A stretch of DNA of 64,000 bases from Bacteroidales bacterium (GCA_016342685.1 JAEINU010000003.1:124001-188000), one strand, 5' to 3'; positions 1 through 8,852 are shown, counted from the stretch's first letter. Numbers and translations: made by a program. Notes: generated by a model not told the origin, from the letters alone.

Positions 1-495
1 GATAATTCTTCAGAAGGAAATATAAAGTTAGATTATAGTGGTAGTTTTAGTTGTGATAATTTTGAGACATTAGTAAAATTGCGCTTAACACCTTTGGCAA
101 TAGGGGATGCTAATTTGCAATTTAATGGATCAACAATAAACGGAAGCAATGTCACATACACATCTGCCGGAAAGCTTGAATATACAGGTAGTTCAACAAA
201 TATAACTAATGCCAATGCTTCTCTTGTTGTTCAGAATTATCCAAACCCTTTTAGTGCAGTAACAAGTATATATTATGAGCTTACTCAAAAAGCAAAAGTA
301 AATATATCTGTATATAATATGTTGGGGCAACTTGTGAAGGTTTTGATTGATGAGTTAAAATCTCCTGGTGATTATTCAGTGAATTGGGATGCTACAAATA
401 CATCTGGCAACTATGTCGAAAATGGAATATACTTGTATAAATATAGTGTGAACGGAAATATTGTTGACTCGGGACAAATGGTTTATTTAAAATAA
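1..495 (+). CDS. C-terminal part of a T9SS-secreted surface protein (5' end outside window)
   Basis: The reading frame is open from base 1, so this is the 3' end of a larger gene; the TTG at 79 is internal and not a start. The last ~90 residues form a type A C-terminal sorting domain of the type IX secretion system: they begin with the NYPNPF motif, continue with a FlgD-like beta-sandwich (KVNISVYNMLGQ, then GDYSVNWD) and end in GQMVYLK. Such domains direct cargo through the Por secretion machine, after which they are cleaved and the protein is anchored to the cell surface or released. The preceding ~70 residues look like the end of a beta-rich, cohesin- or adhesin-like domain, but this is too short to name. 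The passenger function cannot be told from what is visible. Confidence 0.85.
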   Translation, partial: DNSSEGNIKLDYSGSFSCDNFETLVKLRLTPLAIGDANLQFNGSTINGSNVTYTSAGKLEYTGSSTNITNANASLVVQNYPNPFSAVTSIYYELTQKAKVNISVYNMLGQLVKVLIDELKSPGDYSVNWDATNTSGNYVENGIYLYKYSVNGNIVDSGQMVYLK

Positions 496-639
496 ATTGT
501 ATAATTAATCTTATATTTTTATTGATTTTGCATACAAGGTTCTAAAAAATATATCTTATCCATATGATAATTTATTAAATTGATTATCTTTAATATACAG
601 TTTATAACGAACCAAATATTAATCATTTAAAAATTACTT

Positions 640-1806
640 ATGAAAAAATTTTCCTTGTTGCTTAGTCTATTTATTTTAGCTGCCGTATTTTGTTTTTCTC
701 AGAATACATACTATGAAGATATTAGTTTTTCATATTTGAGAAGTCCATTACAACCATTGTCTACAGAGTTTAAAACATATGCAGTAATTGCTAATGTTGA
801 TTATGCTGCCGATATTGCTAGTCAAAAAGAAAATTGGCAGAAATCAAAAGAAGAAGCATTACAACAAAACGAATCTGAAAAGCAAGAATACAAAGAAAAA
901 TCGCTTGGTAATAAATTGGTTTCTAGGGCATTGTTGGATGAAGAAAAACCAAAGGATATAATTATTGGGGCAAAGTATTTTTCAAAAGTTTATGACGCTG
1001 CAGATGTTTCTTCGCGAATAAAATTTGATGGCTATGAGGTAAGTACTAGTTCAGATTTAAAAATTGAAGTTATATTATTAGGATTCGAATATCTAATAGA
1101 AGAAGATATTACAGAGAAAACTAAAGATGATGTTACTACTAAAGAATATAGTTATAAGATTTCTTATAAACATCCTATGGAGATCAAGTTATTTGACGGT
1201 TTTGATGAAGAAATAAATTATAGCGAATTGGCGAATTTCAAAAGTTTTCAAACAAAAAACACGAAGAAATTTTCTAGCTCATATTCCTTAGAAAAATATT
1301 GGAAGGAAAATAAAATCTCATATTTAAGTAAGTTAGACGAGAAAGTAACTAGAGATAACTTGAAAACTATAAATAATTATTTAAATAGTCAGTTTGGATA
1401 TTCAACGATTGAGAAAAATTCAGCTATAGCTATGGTTAAGCCCAAAAAATTTGAATATCCTGAGTACTTTAATGCTTATGAGCAAATATTTACTGGATAT
1501 ACTTATTTGTTAGATAATAAAAATGATGCTGTAAATTATATTAATGAAGCTATAACCAATTGGGAGACTGCGTTAAAAGAATCAGATAAAGAAAATAAGA
1601 AGGCAAGAGTTAATTTAAAAGTTACTGCAGTAACACATTTAAATTGTGCAGAAGCTTATTGTTGGTTAAATGATTTTCAAAATGCAAGACGTCATATTAT
1701 GAAAATAAAAATGTTAAAGACTAAAAAATATGACAAAAAGGTCGAAGAGCTTCAAAATTTTATGGAAGATCAAGAAAGAAGATATAAGGCTTCACAAGCA
1801 ATGTAG
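640..1806 (+). CDS. Unrecognised secreted protein with C-terminal helical repeats
   Basis: A 388-residue protein starting with a clear signal peptide (MKKFSLLLSLFILAAVFCFS then Q), so it is exported, probably to the periplasm or outer membrane side. I do not recognise the family. The N-terminal third contains a lysine/glutamate-rich stretch (about residues 65-95). The centre is mixed alpha/beta. The last ~110 residues resemble a TPR-like helical region (YEQIFTGYTYLLDNKNDAVN, later LNCAEAYCWLNDFQNARRH). The gene stands alone, 145 bp after the preceding gene, and ends in a strong intrinsic terminator. No catalytic motif is visible. It may belong to one of the Bacteroidales domain-of-unknown-function families with TPR ends, but I cannot assign one. 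Confidence 0.8.
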   Translation: MKKFSLLLSLFILAAVFCFSQNTYYEDISFSYLRSPLQPLSTEFKTYAVIANVDYAADIASQKENWQKSKEEALQQNESEKQEYKEKSLGNKLVSRALLDEEKPKDIIIGAKYFSKVYDAADVSSRIKFDGYEVSTSSDLKIEVILLGFEYLIEEDITEKTKDDVTTKEYSYKISYKHPMEIKLFDGFDEEINYSELANFKSFQTKNTKKFSSSYSLEKYWKENKISYLSKLDEKVTRDNLKTINNYLNSQFGYSTIEKNSAIAMVKPKKFEYPEYFNAYEQIFTGYTYLLDNKNDAVNYINEAITNWETALKESDKENKKARVNLKVTAVTHLNCAEAYCWLNDFQNARRHIMKIKMLKTKKYDKKVEELQNFMEDQERRYKASQAM

Positions 1807-1827
1807 AAAAGAAGTTTAAATAATTTA

Positions 1828-1858
1828 GGGTTCAGTAATATTCTGAACCCTTTTTTTT
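1828..1858 (+). terminator. Intrinsic terminator after the secreted protein gene
   Basis: Perfect 8-bp stem GGGTTCAG/CTGAACCC at 1828-1835 and 1843-1850 with a 7-base loop, followed by eight T residues (1851-1858). It ends exactly where the convergent minus-strand gene has its stop codon (1857-1859). Confidence 0.85.
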
Positions 1859-3392
1859 ATCCTTTAAGTTTGATTTTTATCATCTGGCCCGCTTTTAAAG
1901 ATCGACCGCTAGGCATGTTATTTAACTCCATGATATCGTTTTCAGAAACTCCTGAGTACTTTTTGGCAATGTCCCAAAGTGTATCTCCATATTTCACTTT
2001 ATAATAAACATATTTATTATCGATAGGTTGAGATTTAACTTCCTCGGCGTGTGTTGTTGTTTTTCCAATCTTTTTCTGCTTTGCTTCAAAAGACATGTTA
2101 TTAATATTTGCATATGCATTCTTTTTCCCCTTTGGAACATAAATATTAAGCTTTTGCCCAACACGAATCATATTACCTCTAATGTTATTCCAATATCTAA
2201 TATCAGAAGCTTTTACATGATACCAACTAGAGATAAATCCTAGATTGTCACCAGGTTTTACAGTATAAATAAGCTTTGCTCTATTTGTAGGTGCTTGAGG
2301 AACATAATAGGATTTCTTTGGATTCTTAATTGAATTATCAGCATTAAAAAAGATAGAATCTTTATAATTCATAATTGAATCTTGTAGATCGATAAATGAG
2401 CCAACATATTCCATTGGAATGGTTATGTGAAGATTTGTTGATTTTGCAGGAATTATATTTTGTTTATACTGAGGGTTTAAATCTCTTAATGCCTTTAATG
2501 GAATATTTAACACTTCGGATACTTGTTTTAAATGTAAGTTATCCGAAATCATAATTGTATCTGTTGCAAAAGGTATTTTTGGGAATCTAGGTTGAATGTT
2601 ATGTTCTTTATAATAGTTAAAGGTGTATGATGCTGCAATATAAGCGGGCACATAACCTCTTGTTTCTCTTGGGAGATGATAAAAAATTTCCCAGAAATCT
2701 CTTTTCCCTCCACTTCTTCGAATAGCCTTATTTACATTTCCTGGCCCACAATTATATGCGGCAATAACAAGAGTCCAATCATCAAACATTGCATAAAGAT
2801 CTTTCATAAAAAGTGCTGCAGCATGAGCCGATTTTATAGGATCTCGCCTATCATCTACATAAGAGTTTATAGTAAGATCATACATTCTAGCTGTTCCATA
2901 CATAAATTGCCACATACCAGTTGCTCCAACCCTGGAAACTGCTCTCGGATTTAATGCAGATTCAATTACAGCCATATATTTTAGTTCGGTAGGAATGCCG
3001 TAGCTTTCAAAAATCTCTTCAATTTTCGGGAAATAGTATTCAGACAAACCTATCATTGCACCTACACTTTCGCGCCGTTTTTTTGTGTAGACATGAATGT
3101 AGTTTCGTACAATCTTATTGTAAGAAAGATCAATAATAGAAGGAATTTCTTGTAACCGACTTATGTAAACCGAATCGCTAAATTCAGGAATAATAGAATT
3201 GGTAACGCTATCCGAATAATTATTTTTAACGGAATTTTGCAGGTACCATAAATTTATAAGACTATCTAAATTTGTATCAAAATTGGAATATTTATCAATA
3301 GAGACATTTGTGGAATCTTTCTTTATATTATTTGCCTGTATCAATGTAACGTGAAATAATATAATTGGGATGATAAATATTTTTTTTAGCAT
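1857..3392 (-). CDS. mltD: Membrane-bound lytic murein transglycosylase D-like protein with two LysM domains
   Basis: A 511-residue exported enzyme that cleaves the glycan strands of peptidoglycan, forming 1,6-anhydro-muropeptides. After a signal peptide (residues 1-20) comes a family-1 SLT domain. Its catalytic glutamate lies in AVIESALNPRAVS (about residue 145), followed by the conserved GMWQFM and AAYNCGPGNVN motifs. Two LysM peptidoglycan-binding domains lie at about 375-420 (YTVKPGDNLGF) and 462-508 (YKVKYGDTLWDIAKKY). It is the last gene of a parA-parB-DUF5683-mltD run, 96 bp after the DUF5683 gene, an order common in Bacteroidota. Length and domain order fit the MltD family. The linkage to chromosome partition genes is conserved but its meaning is unknown. 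Confidence 0.92.
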   Translation of the reverse strand: MLKKIFIIPIILFHVTLIQANNIKKDSTNVSIDKYSNFDTNLDSLINLWYLQNSVKNNYSDSVTNSIIPEFSDSVYISRLQEIPSIIDLSYNKIVRNYIHVYTKKRRESVGAMIGLSEYYFPKIEEIFESYGIPTELKYMAVIESALNPRAVSRVGATGMWQFMYGTARMYDLTINSYVDDRRDPIKSAHAAALFMKDLYAMFDDWTLVIAAYNCGPGNVNKAIRRSGGKRDFWEIFYHLPRETRGYVPAYIAASYTFNYYKEHNIQPRFPKIPFATDTIMISDNLHLKQVSEVLNIPLKALRDLNPQYKQNIIPAKSTNLHITIPMEYVGSFIDLQDSIMNYKDSIFFNADNSIKNPKKSYYVPQAPTNRAKLIYTVKPGDNLGFISSWYHVKASDIRYWNNIRGNMIRVGQKLNIYVPKGKKNAYANINNMSFEAKQKKIGKTTTHAEEVKSQPIDNKYVYYKVKYGDTLWDIAKKYSGVSENDIMELNNMPSGRSLKAGQMIKIKLKG

Positions 3393-3488
3393 AGTTGTTG
3401 ATTTAGTGCAATTTATTAAGAAGTCTAAGTAAGTTTAATACTTTCAAAAACTGAAACAATTATTGTTATAAAATGTTAAAGATGGATT

Positions 3489-4079
3489 TTATTTTTTCTT
3501 GTTAAAAGAGAAACTGCAGCTTATGCCAATTGTGTTTTGGTTGTTATAAGTCCTATTAATTGTTGGTTGTACATTTAATGATAAATCATCGTTAATATTG
3601 TAATCAAATAAATGGGCATCAACAGTAGCATCAACAACGTTTAGCATATATATAGCAGCAAGAACAATAACATTTAGATTTCGATCGCGTTCATATTTAT
3701 CTCTTAATCGCAATAAAACATCTTCACTTGTATACCCTTCGAAGTTAATTATCTTTCCTTCATACATATCGTTATATGCATTTTTATATTTATGATATCG
3801 ATCGTTGTTTAAATCAAATGCATAAATAAAAATCCCTGTAGCACCATATAAAATTGGAAGCTTCCAGTATTTCTTATTGTAAATCTGACCAAGCCCAGGA
3901 ACTAAAGCAGAATAAATTGTTGCTTTGTGTGGAGAATGTATTTGCATAATACTTTCCGGTTGCAGATAATTATTATCTGCAGCAGGCGCAGTTTGTCCTT
4001 TACCAATTGTAACAGAACAAATAAGTATTAATAGAATTAAATATCTTACAATAAATGTATTGTATTTTTTTCTCAGCAA
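3489..4079 (-). CDS. DUF5683-type membrane protein
   Basis: A 196-residue protein with an N-terminal signal peptide or signal anchor (about residues 8-28). A conserved core follows, PHKATIYSALVPGLGQIYNK then KYWKLPILYGATGIFIYAF, which is typical of the DUF5683 family of Bacteroidota; a glycine-rich hydrophobic hairpin lies at about 55-95. A second hydrophobic stretch (VIVLAAIYMLNVVDATVDAH) contains the VDAHL signature. No enzymatic motif is visible. The function is unknown; the steady position between parB and mltD suggests a cell-envelope role. It starts 32 bp after the parB stop and is probably cotranscribed with it. Confidence 0.8.
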   Translation of the reverse strand: MLRKKYNTFIVRYLILLILICSVTIGKGQTAPAADNNYLQPESIMQIHSPHKATIYSALVPGLGQIYNKKYWKLPILYGATGIFIYAFDLNNDRYHKYKNAYNDMYEGKIINFEGYTSEDVLLRLRDKYERDRNLNVIVLAAIYMLNVVDATVDAHLFDYNINDDLSLNVQPTINRTYNNQNTIGISCSFSFNKKK

Positions 4080-4111
4080 AATGACCTATAATTTAAAATT
4101 CGGAGGTAAAA

Positions 4112-4978
4112 TTATTTCATTTTATCAATAATTCCCATAATTCTTTCCAAATCTTCATCAGATTTGAATGGAATAACGATTTTTCCGCTGCCTTTATTGT
4201 TGCGTTTAAAATCAATTAGTGAGCTAAAATGATTTGCTAAATGCTTTTTTAGTTGTTCGTATTCTTCAGGTAAACGCACTTTAGAATTTGCCGATTTGGC
4301 TGTTGGTGCATTAACGTCACGAATAATATCTTCTGTTTTTCGTACAGATAAACCTTCGTCGATAACCTGATAATATATTTTTAGCTGAGTTTTTGCATTT
4401 TCAATATTTACTAATGCTCTAGCATGACCCATAGAAATTTGCTTGTCGCGTATTCCTAATTGAATTTCTGCAGGGAGTTTCAATAAGCGCAGATAATTAG
4501 AAACAGTAGAGCGTTTTTTTCCAACTCTCTCGCTCATATTTTCCTGAGTTAATTTGCACTCTTCGATTAGTCGCTGGTAGCTTATTGCAACTTCAATAGC
4601 ATCAAGATCTTCACGTTGAATATTTTCAACCAATGCCATTTCAAGCATTCCTTGATCATCAGCAAAACGTATATATGCTGGAATTTTTTTAAGTCCTGCT
4701 AATTGAGATGCTCTTAATCTTCTTTCTCCAGATATTAACTGAAATTTACCACTTTCTAATTTTCTAACAGTAATAGGTTGAATAATTCCTAATTCTTTAA
4801 TCGAATTAGCAAGTTCTTCAAGAGCCTCTTCTTTAAATATTGTTCGGGGCTGAAACGGATTTGCTTCTATCTTACTAATTTCAATTTCGTTAACTGCATC
4901 AGCGGTAACAATATGTTCTTGTCCTGCGTCGTCAATTAATGCTCCTAATCCTCTTCCTAATGCGTTTCGTTTTGCCAT
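4112..4978 (-). CDS. parB: Chromosome partitioning protein ParB
   Basis: A 288-residue ParB/Spo0J protein that binds centromere-like parS sites, spreads along DNA as a CTP-dependent clamp and is moved by ParA. The N-terminal ParB/Srx domain shows IEISKIEANPFQPR and the CTP-binding GERRLRASQ (about residues 80-90), followed by MALVENIQREDLDAIE. A helix-turn-helix region follows (LTQENMSERVGKKRSTVSNY, then LRLL, then ISMGHARAL), and the last ~50 residues form the dimerisation domain. The ATG at 4978 lies 16 bp after the parA stop, so the genes are cotranscribed. I found no palindromic parS candidate in the window. Confidence 0.95.
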   Translation of the reverse strand: MAKRNALGRGLGALIDDAGQEHIVTADAVNEIEISKIEANPFQPRTIFKEEALEELANSIKELGIIQPITVRKLESGKFQLISGERRLRASQLAGLKKIPAYIRFADDQGMLEMALVENIQREDLDAIEVAISYQRLIEECKLTQENMSERVGKKRSTVSNYLRLLKLPAEIQLGIRDKQISMGHARALVNIENAKTQLKIYYQVIDEGLSVRKTEDIIRDVNAPTAKSANSKVRLPEEYEQLKKHLANHFSSLIDFKRNNKGSGKIVIPFKSDEDLERIMGIIDKMK

Positions 4979-4994
4979 TTCAGGTTATATTATT

Positions 4995-5795
4995 TTATTC
5001 TACTATTTTTTCTGCGTTTGCAATTTTTGTATTATCGTTTCTTTGTAATACTTCTTTTGCAAGATTTAGATAATTAATTGCTCCTTTTGATGCTGCATCG
5101 TATAACACAACTGGTTTACCATAACTTGGCGACTCGCTTAACTTAATATTTCTTTGAATAATGGTTTCAAATACCATATCTTGGAAATGCTTTTTAACTT
5201 CATCAACTACCTGATTTGATAACCTTAAGCGTGGGTCGTACATTGTTAATAGGAAACCTTCAATTTCTAATTCTTTATTTAATCGAGATTGAATAATTTT
5301 AACTGTATTGAGCAGTTTTCCTAATCCCTCTAATGCAAAATATTCACATTGAACTGGAATCATCACAGAATCTGCCGCAGTTAAGGCGTTTACAGTTATC
5401 AATCCTAACGAAGGAGAGCAATCAATTAAAATATAATCGTAATCGTCTCTAAGTTTATCAATAATGTGCTTTAATACATATTCTCTATTAGGCTGGTTGA
5501 GCATTTCAATTTCCGCACCTACAAGGTCAATATGCGATGGAATAAGATCTAATCCTTCAATATCACTATTTAAAATAATGTTTTTGGGATCTTGATCGTC
5601 AACTAAACATTCGTATATACTTGTTTTTATTGCTCGAATATCAAAACCAGTTCCAGAAGTAGCATTTGCCTGAGGATCAGCATCGATAATTAAAACTTTT
5701 TTCTCAAGAACAGCTAAACTTGCTGCTAAATTAATTGAAGTTGTGGTTTTGCCAACCCCACCTTTTTGATTAGCTAATGCAATTACTTTTGCCAT
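4995..5795 (-). CDS. parA: Chromosome partitioning ATPase ParA (Soj)
   Basis: A 266-residue P-loop ATPase of the ParA/MinD class that works with ParB in chromosome origin segregation. It shows the deviant Walker A motif QKGGVGKTTT at residues 9-18 with the signature lysine, Walker A' (LIIDADPQANAT) and Walker B (YDYILIDCSPSLG). The start MAKVIALANQKGG is the family's usual N terminus. It is the first gene of the parA-parB-DUF5683-mltD operon. A candidate -7 promoter element lies about 60 bp upstream. Length and motifs are normal for a chromosomal ParA. Confidence 0.96.
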   Translation of the reverse strand: MAKVIALANQKGGVGKTTTSINLAASLAVLEKKVLIIDADPQANATSGTGFDIRAIKTSIYECLVDDQDPKNIILNSDIEGLDLIPSHIDLVGAEIEMLNQPNREYVLKHIIDKLRDDYDYILIDCSPSLGLITVNALTAADSVMIPVQCEYFALEGLGKLLNTVKIIQSRLNKELEIEGFLLTMYDPRLRLSNQVVDEVKKHFQDMVFETIIQRNIKLSESPSYGKPVVLYDAASKGAINYLNLAKEVLQRNDNTKIANAEKIVE

Positions 5796-5855
5796 AGAGT
5801 TAAGATTTTAGGATAAACCTGTTTATAAATCCCTTTTTGTCGAATTAAAGGAATT

Positions 5856-5863
5856 CAAAAATA
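5856..5863 (-). promoter_or_regulatory. Candidate -7 box for the parA operon
   Basis: Read on the minus strand this is TATTTTTG, matching the Bacteroidota -7 consensus TAnnTTTG, and is placed 60 bp upstream of the parA ATG. I do not see a clear TTG -33 element at the right distance, so the call rests on one element and the position. Confidence 0.35.
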
Positions 5864-6024
5864 CAATTTTAAAGCGTTTTTCTATTTCGCTAAGATAAGA
5901 ATTGTAAACATTTTTTATTGAGTTATAAACAAATTATTAACAATAGAATTTAATTAATTGATTAAGAAAGAATAATATCTTTGTCGACAATTTTTTACCA
6001 ATATTCAAATATGAAATATTTATC

Positions 6025-7020
6025 TCAAGAAAATTTCTCTAAGCTTTCTTGAAGTAACTGATCTTTATTTATTGGAACCACTCCGACTTTTTCGCACACT
6101 AAACCTCCTGCTAGATTTGAGATTCCTGCAATTAATTCAGGATCTAATCCTGCGGCTAAACATAAACTGGCAGTGCCAATTAGTGTGTCTCCTGCACCTG
6201 AAACATCTGCAATATCTCTTATTTCGGCTGGAATGGTAAGGAACGATTTATTATAACTGATAAAAACACCTAACTCCGATAAGGTAATTAAAAGGTATTT
6301 TGAAGAAAGTTCTGAATGTAATTTTTGTGAAGCTGAGAAAATTCCTTCGAAATCACCTTTGTCTATATCAATTTTAGATCCCTCTACCAGTTCTTTGAAA
6401 TTAGGCTTGAAAAGTGTTACGTTTTTATACTCCATGAAATTACGCTTCTTTGGATCTACAAGTGTTGGAATATTATTTTTATTTGCAAACTCAACAATCT
6501 GTTTTATAACTTTAGGAGTTATACATCCTTTATCGTAATCTTCAAAAATAATTGCATTAACAGATTTTTTTGAAAGTATAGAAAGAATGTGATCAATAAA
6601 TTTGGATTCTATTTCATTTTCTAAAGCTTTATCTATTTCTTCATCGACACGAAGCATGTGTTGATTGTTGGAAATAATTCTTGTTTTAACAGTTGTAACT
6701 CTAGTGCAATCTTCAATAATTCCTTCGTTAGTTAATTTTCGTTTTTTAAGTAAACTTTGAAGTATTTCAGAATTAGAATCTTTCCCAATAACTGAACATA
6801 AAATTGGATTTGCTCCAAGAGCCTGTACATTTAAAGCAACATTTGCTGCTCCTCCCAATCGGTTCTCTCGTTTTGTGCTCATAATAATTGGAACTGGAGC
6901 TTCTGGTGAAATTCGATCTACTTTTCCCCACATGTAGGAGTCGATCATAACATCGCCAATTATTAATATATTGAATTGATTAAAGGAATCGAATATGGAT
7001 TTTATATCTGAATTTTTCAC
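6025..7020 (-). CDS. PfkB-family kinase, D-glycero-beta-D-manno-heptose-7-phosphate kinase type (RfaE domain I)
   Basis: A ribokinase/PfkB-family sugar kinase of the RfaE1/HldA type, which phosphorylates heptose 7-phosphate at C1 in ADP-heptose synthesis for LPS core. The motifs visible are IGDVMIDSYMWGKVDRISPE at the N terminus, RLGGAANVALN (sugar binding) and the catalytic DVSGAGDTLIGT near residue 275. The nucleotidyltransferase domain of bifunctional HldE is absent. The frame extends to a TTG at 7047, but that codon lies inside a -7 promoter box. I therefore choose the GTG at 7020, giving 331 residues beginning VKNSDIKSIF, close to the family's usual length. Substrate specificity is inferred from family resemblance only. 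Confidence 0.82.
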   Translation of the reverse strand: MKNSDIKSIFDSFNQFNILIIGDVMIDSYMWGKVDRISPEAPVPIIMSTKRENRLGGAANVALNVQALGANPILCSVIGKDSNSEILQSLLKKRKLTNEGIIEDCTRVTTVKTRIISNNQHMLRVDEEIDKALENEIESKFIDHILSILSKKSVNAIIFEDYDKGCITPKVIKQIVEFANKNNIPTLVDPKKRNFMEYKNVTLFKPNFKELVEGSKIDIDKGDFEGIFSASQKLHSELSSKYLLITLSELGVFISYNKSFLTIPAEIRDIADVSGAGDTLIGTASLCLAAGLDPELIAGISNLAGGLVCEKVGVVPINKDQLLQESLEKFS

Positions 7021-7044
7021 AACATTAAATTTTTTATAATAGGA

Positions 7045-7052
7045 CAAAGATA
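7045..7052 (-). promoter_or_regulatory. -7 promoter box for the sugar kinase gene
   Basis: Minus-strand TATCTTTG, an exact TAnnTTTG match. Transcription would start near 7038, about 18 nt before the GTG start at 7020. This excludes the TTG at 7047 as a start codon and decides the gene start. No clear -33 TTG at standard spacing. Confidence 0.5.
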
Positions 7053-7132
7053 ATATTTTTCAGTTGTCAATAATCAATGATTTGTGATCAATCTTTAAGA
7101 TATCAGAATAAACTAGTTGATGTTGCTTTTGT

Positions 7133-7606
7133 TTATTGTTCAGTGTTAACTGGGTTTAAACCAGGATTTCCAGTATCTAAAACAAATCGCCAATTTCCTT
7201 TGATATTTTTCTCCCAAATAGAACAGTAAGTTCCTTTACTTATTAGTCCTTTTTGCACGCCTTCGGTAATTTCAAGTAAGTAAATTCCAAACGTATAACC
7301 TAAATCGCCAGAACTAGCTACCTTTCCATAACTAGGTTTCCATGTTAATCTGTAACCAGAATCTGAAAGTTGTGAGTACAAGTTTTTAATTGCTGATTTA
7401 CCAATTATCGGAAAGGAGTTTGGTTTTAATAATACTGCATCTGATGAAGCAAACTCTACAAATGCCTGATGATTTCCAACTTCAACCGATCTGTTTGAGA
7501 ATTCGATATCGGTTTGTAAAAGATTCTCTTTTTCTTGTTCAATATTGATTTTGGAGGTACATCCAGCAATAATAGCAAGTAATATAATTTGGTATAATTT
7601 TTTCAT
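7133..7606 (-). CDS. DUF4440/SnoaL-like (NTF2-fold) lipoprotein
   Basis: A 157-residue protein with a lipoprotein signal peptide (MKKLYQIILLAIIAGC; lipobox ending at Cys16), so it is probably attached to a membrane facing the periplasm. The mature part is an NTF2-like fold of the DUF4440/SnoaL class: an N-terminal helix (LLQTDIEFSNRSVEVG), the strand FVEFASSDAVLLKP, and the C-terminal strands LGYTFGIYLLEIT and GTYCSIWEKN, then WRFVLDTGNPG. Such domains include ketosteroid-isomerase-like enzymes and non-enzymatic ligand binders; no substrate can be inferred. It lies between the kinase and an outer-membrane barrel gene, with its own ~110-bp gaps. Confidence 0.8.
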   Translation of the reverse strand: MKKLYQIILLAIIAGCTSKINIEQEKENLLQTDIEFSNRSVEVGNHQAFVEFASSDAVLLKPNSFPIIGKSAIKNLYSQLSDSGYRLTWKPSYGKVASSGDLGYTFGIYLLEITEGVQKGLISKGTYCSIWEKNIKGNWRFVLDTGNPGLNPVNTEQ

Positions 7607-7697
7607 GATTGAATATATATAAACTATATAAAAATTACAAAAAAGTGATTGGAATTTGATTAAAATTAAACCCCTTTTTAATTAGAGAACTAAAAAG

Positions 7698-7732
7698 AAA
7701 GACAGCTTTTAAATTATTTAAAAGCTGTCTTT
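7698..7732 (-). terminator. Intrinsic terminator after the beta-barrel gene
   Basis: Perfect 16-bp inverted repeat (7698-7713 and 7717-7732, 3-base loop) containing GACAGC/GCTGTC. It is followed on the minus strand by a T-rich tract (7697 down to 7691). It sits 20 bp downstream of the minus-strand gene ending at 7753. Confidence 0.8.
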
Positions 7733-7752
7733 TATAATATTAATCAGGTTAG

Positions 7753-8409
7753 TTAGTTTCCAAAGAAATAAGCTACTGAGAGCTGAATTACTCTATTTGA
7801 AACTTTATCATCAGAAGCTTCACCATCAAAATCAGGAATAAGGTTAGAAAAACCTAAACCATAATTAGCTTGAATCTGAATATTATTAATTTTATAACCA
7901 GCTCCAAAATTCAATCCAATATCAAAACGTTTAAGTCCAGTTTTATCAGCATCTACATCTACATAATCATTTACGAATTGAATATCCATATCATCAGAAC
8001 CATCCATGTCCAATGACGTTTTTCCAGTTAGACCTATCCCAACATAAGGACCAGCAAAAAGTTGTAATTTATTACTTCCAAGATTTAAGCCATAAACAGC
8101 ATTGATAGGAATTTCAAGATAATTAACATTTGTTTTCATAGTATATGTTTCAGTCGCGATATCAAGATCGGCCTTTGTTCCTTTTTGTGAAAACATTAAT
8201 CCGGTTTGAAGAGAAATTGCATCTGAAAAAGCGATATCAGTTACGAACCCAATCTGTAATCCCATTTTCATTTTGGCATCTTCAGTATTGTCACCAGCAA
8301 CATTAGCCAAATTAAGACCAACTTTTGGTCCAAAAGTAATTTGTGCTTGAGCACTTATAAATAATACTGCTACAGCAATAACACTTAGTAATAATTTTTT
8401 CATTTTCAT
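7753..8409 (-). CDS. Outer-membrane beta-barrel protein (PorT/OmpW-like small barrel)
   Basis: A 218-residue protein with signal peptide (MKKLLLSVIAVAVLFISAQA then Q). The rest is alternating amphipathic strands typical of eight-stranded 'outer membrane protein beta-barrel' domains of Bacteroidota: FGPKVGLNLANVAGD, then MGLQIGFVTDIAFSDAISLQ, TGLMFSQKG, VNYLEIPINAVYGL and FAGPYVGIGLTGK. It ends in a strand with terminal aromatic residues (QLSVAYFFGN), as expected for recognition by the BAM machinery. Function is unknown; related barrels serve as structural or adhesin-like proteins. It is a single-gene unit with a strong terminator downstream. Confidence 0.85.
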   Translation of the reverse strand: MKMKKLLLSVIAVAVLFISAQAQITFGPKVGLNLANVAGDNTEDAKMKMGLQIGFVTDIAFSDAISLQTGLMFSQKGTKADLDIATETYTMKTNVNYLEIPINAVYGLNLGSNKLQLFAGPYVGIGLTGKTSLDMDGSDDMDIQFVNDYVDVDADKTGLKRFDIGLNFGAGYKINNIQIQANYGLGFSNLIPDFDGEASDDKVSNRVIQLSVAYFFGN

Positions 8410-8852
8410 ACAGTTTTAGTTTAAATGCTTACTCTTTGGTTTTTCAGCTTACACCTCTTACTCTATTCTATAAAGGGCTTTTCAAAAATTGCCATTTTTA
8501 AAATGTTAAACGAATTTATAATTAAATATTAGAAGATGTTTATGTTTTCTAAATAAGTTATAAACACTTATGATGCAGAAAAATAATTGAAATGTTAATA
8601 ATTTGAAAAAATACCGATTTGAAGTAGTTTCTGTTAATTAGTCTTTATTGTTGGATTACAACTCATAACAATAGTAAATGAAATTGGAATGTATCTTGCC
8701 ATAGTTTTTTTATAAAAGTAAGAGGAAATTTATATATCTATTTAATATGTACATTCATGATTTAATGTATGCTCTGAAAATAATGGGATACTTAATAAAA
8801 GAAAAGCACAGTCAATCTGACTGTGCTTTTCTTTTTCATATTAGAGAGAGCT
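8410..8852. other. 443-bp intergenic region
   Basis: AT-rich stretch between two minus-strand genes. It holds the terminator of the LRR gene at 8797-8835 and, presumably, the promoter of the barrel gene near 8410-8520, though I cannot point to a convincing TAnnTTTG box. I see no RNA gene, repeat or short ORF with a recognisable product in the rest. Confidence 0.5.
8797..8835 (-). terminator. Intrinsic terminator after the LRR protein gene
   Basis: Perfect 18-bp stem (8797-8814 with 8818-8835) around a 3-base loop, containing GCACAGTCA/TGACTGTGC. The minus-strand 3' arm ends in a T-rich run. It lies 18 bp downstream of the gene ending at 8853. Confidence 0.85.

Noticed and set aside
3393-6024. 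parS centromere site near parAB
   Set aside because: I looked for a 14-16 bp palindrome around CACGTG or similar and found none in the intergenic gaps.
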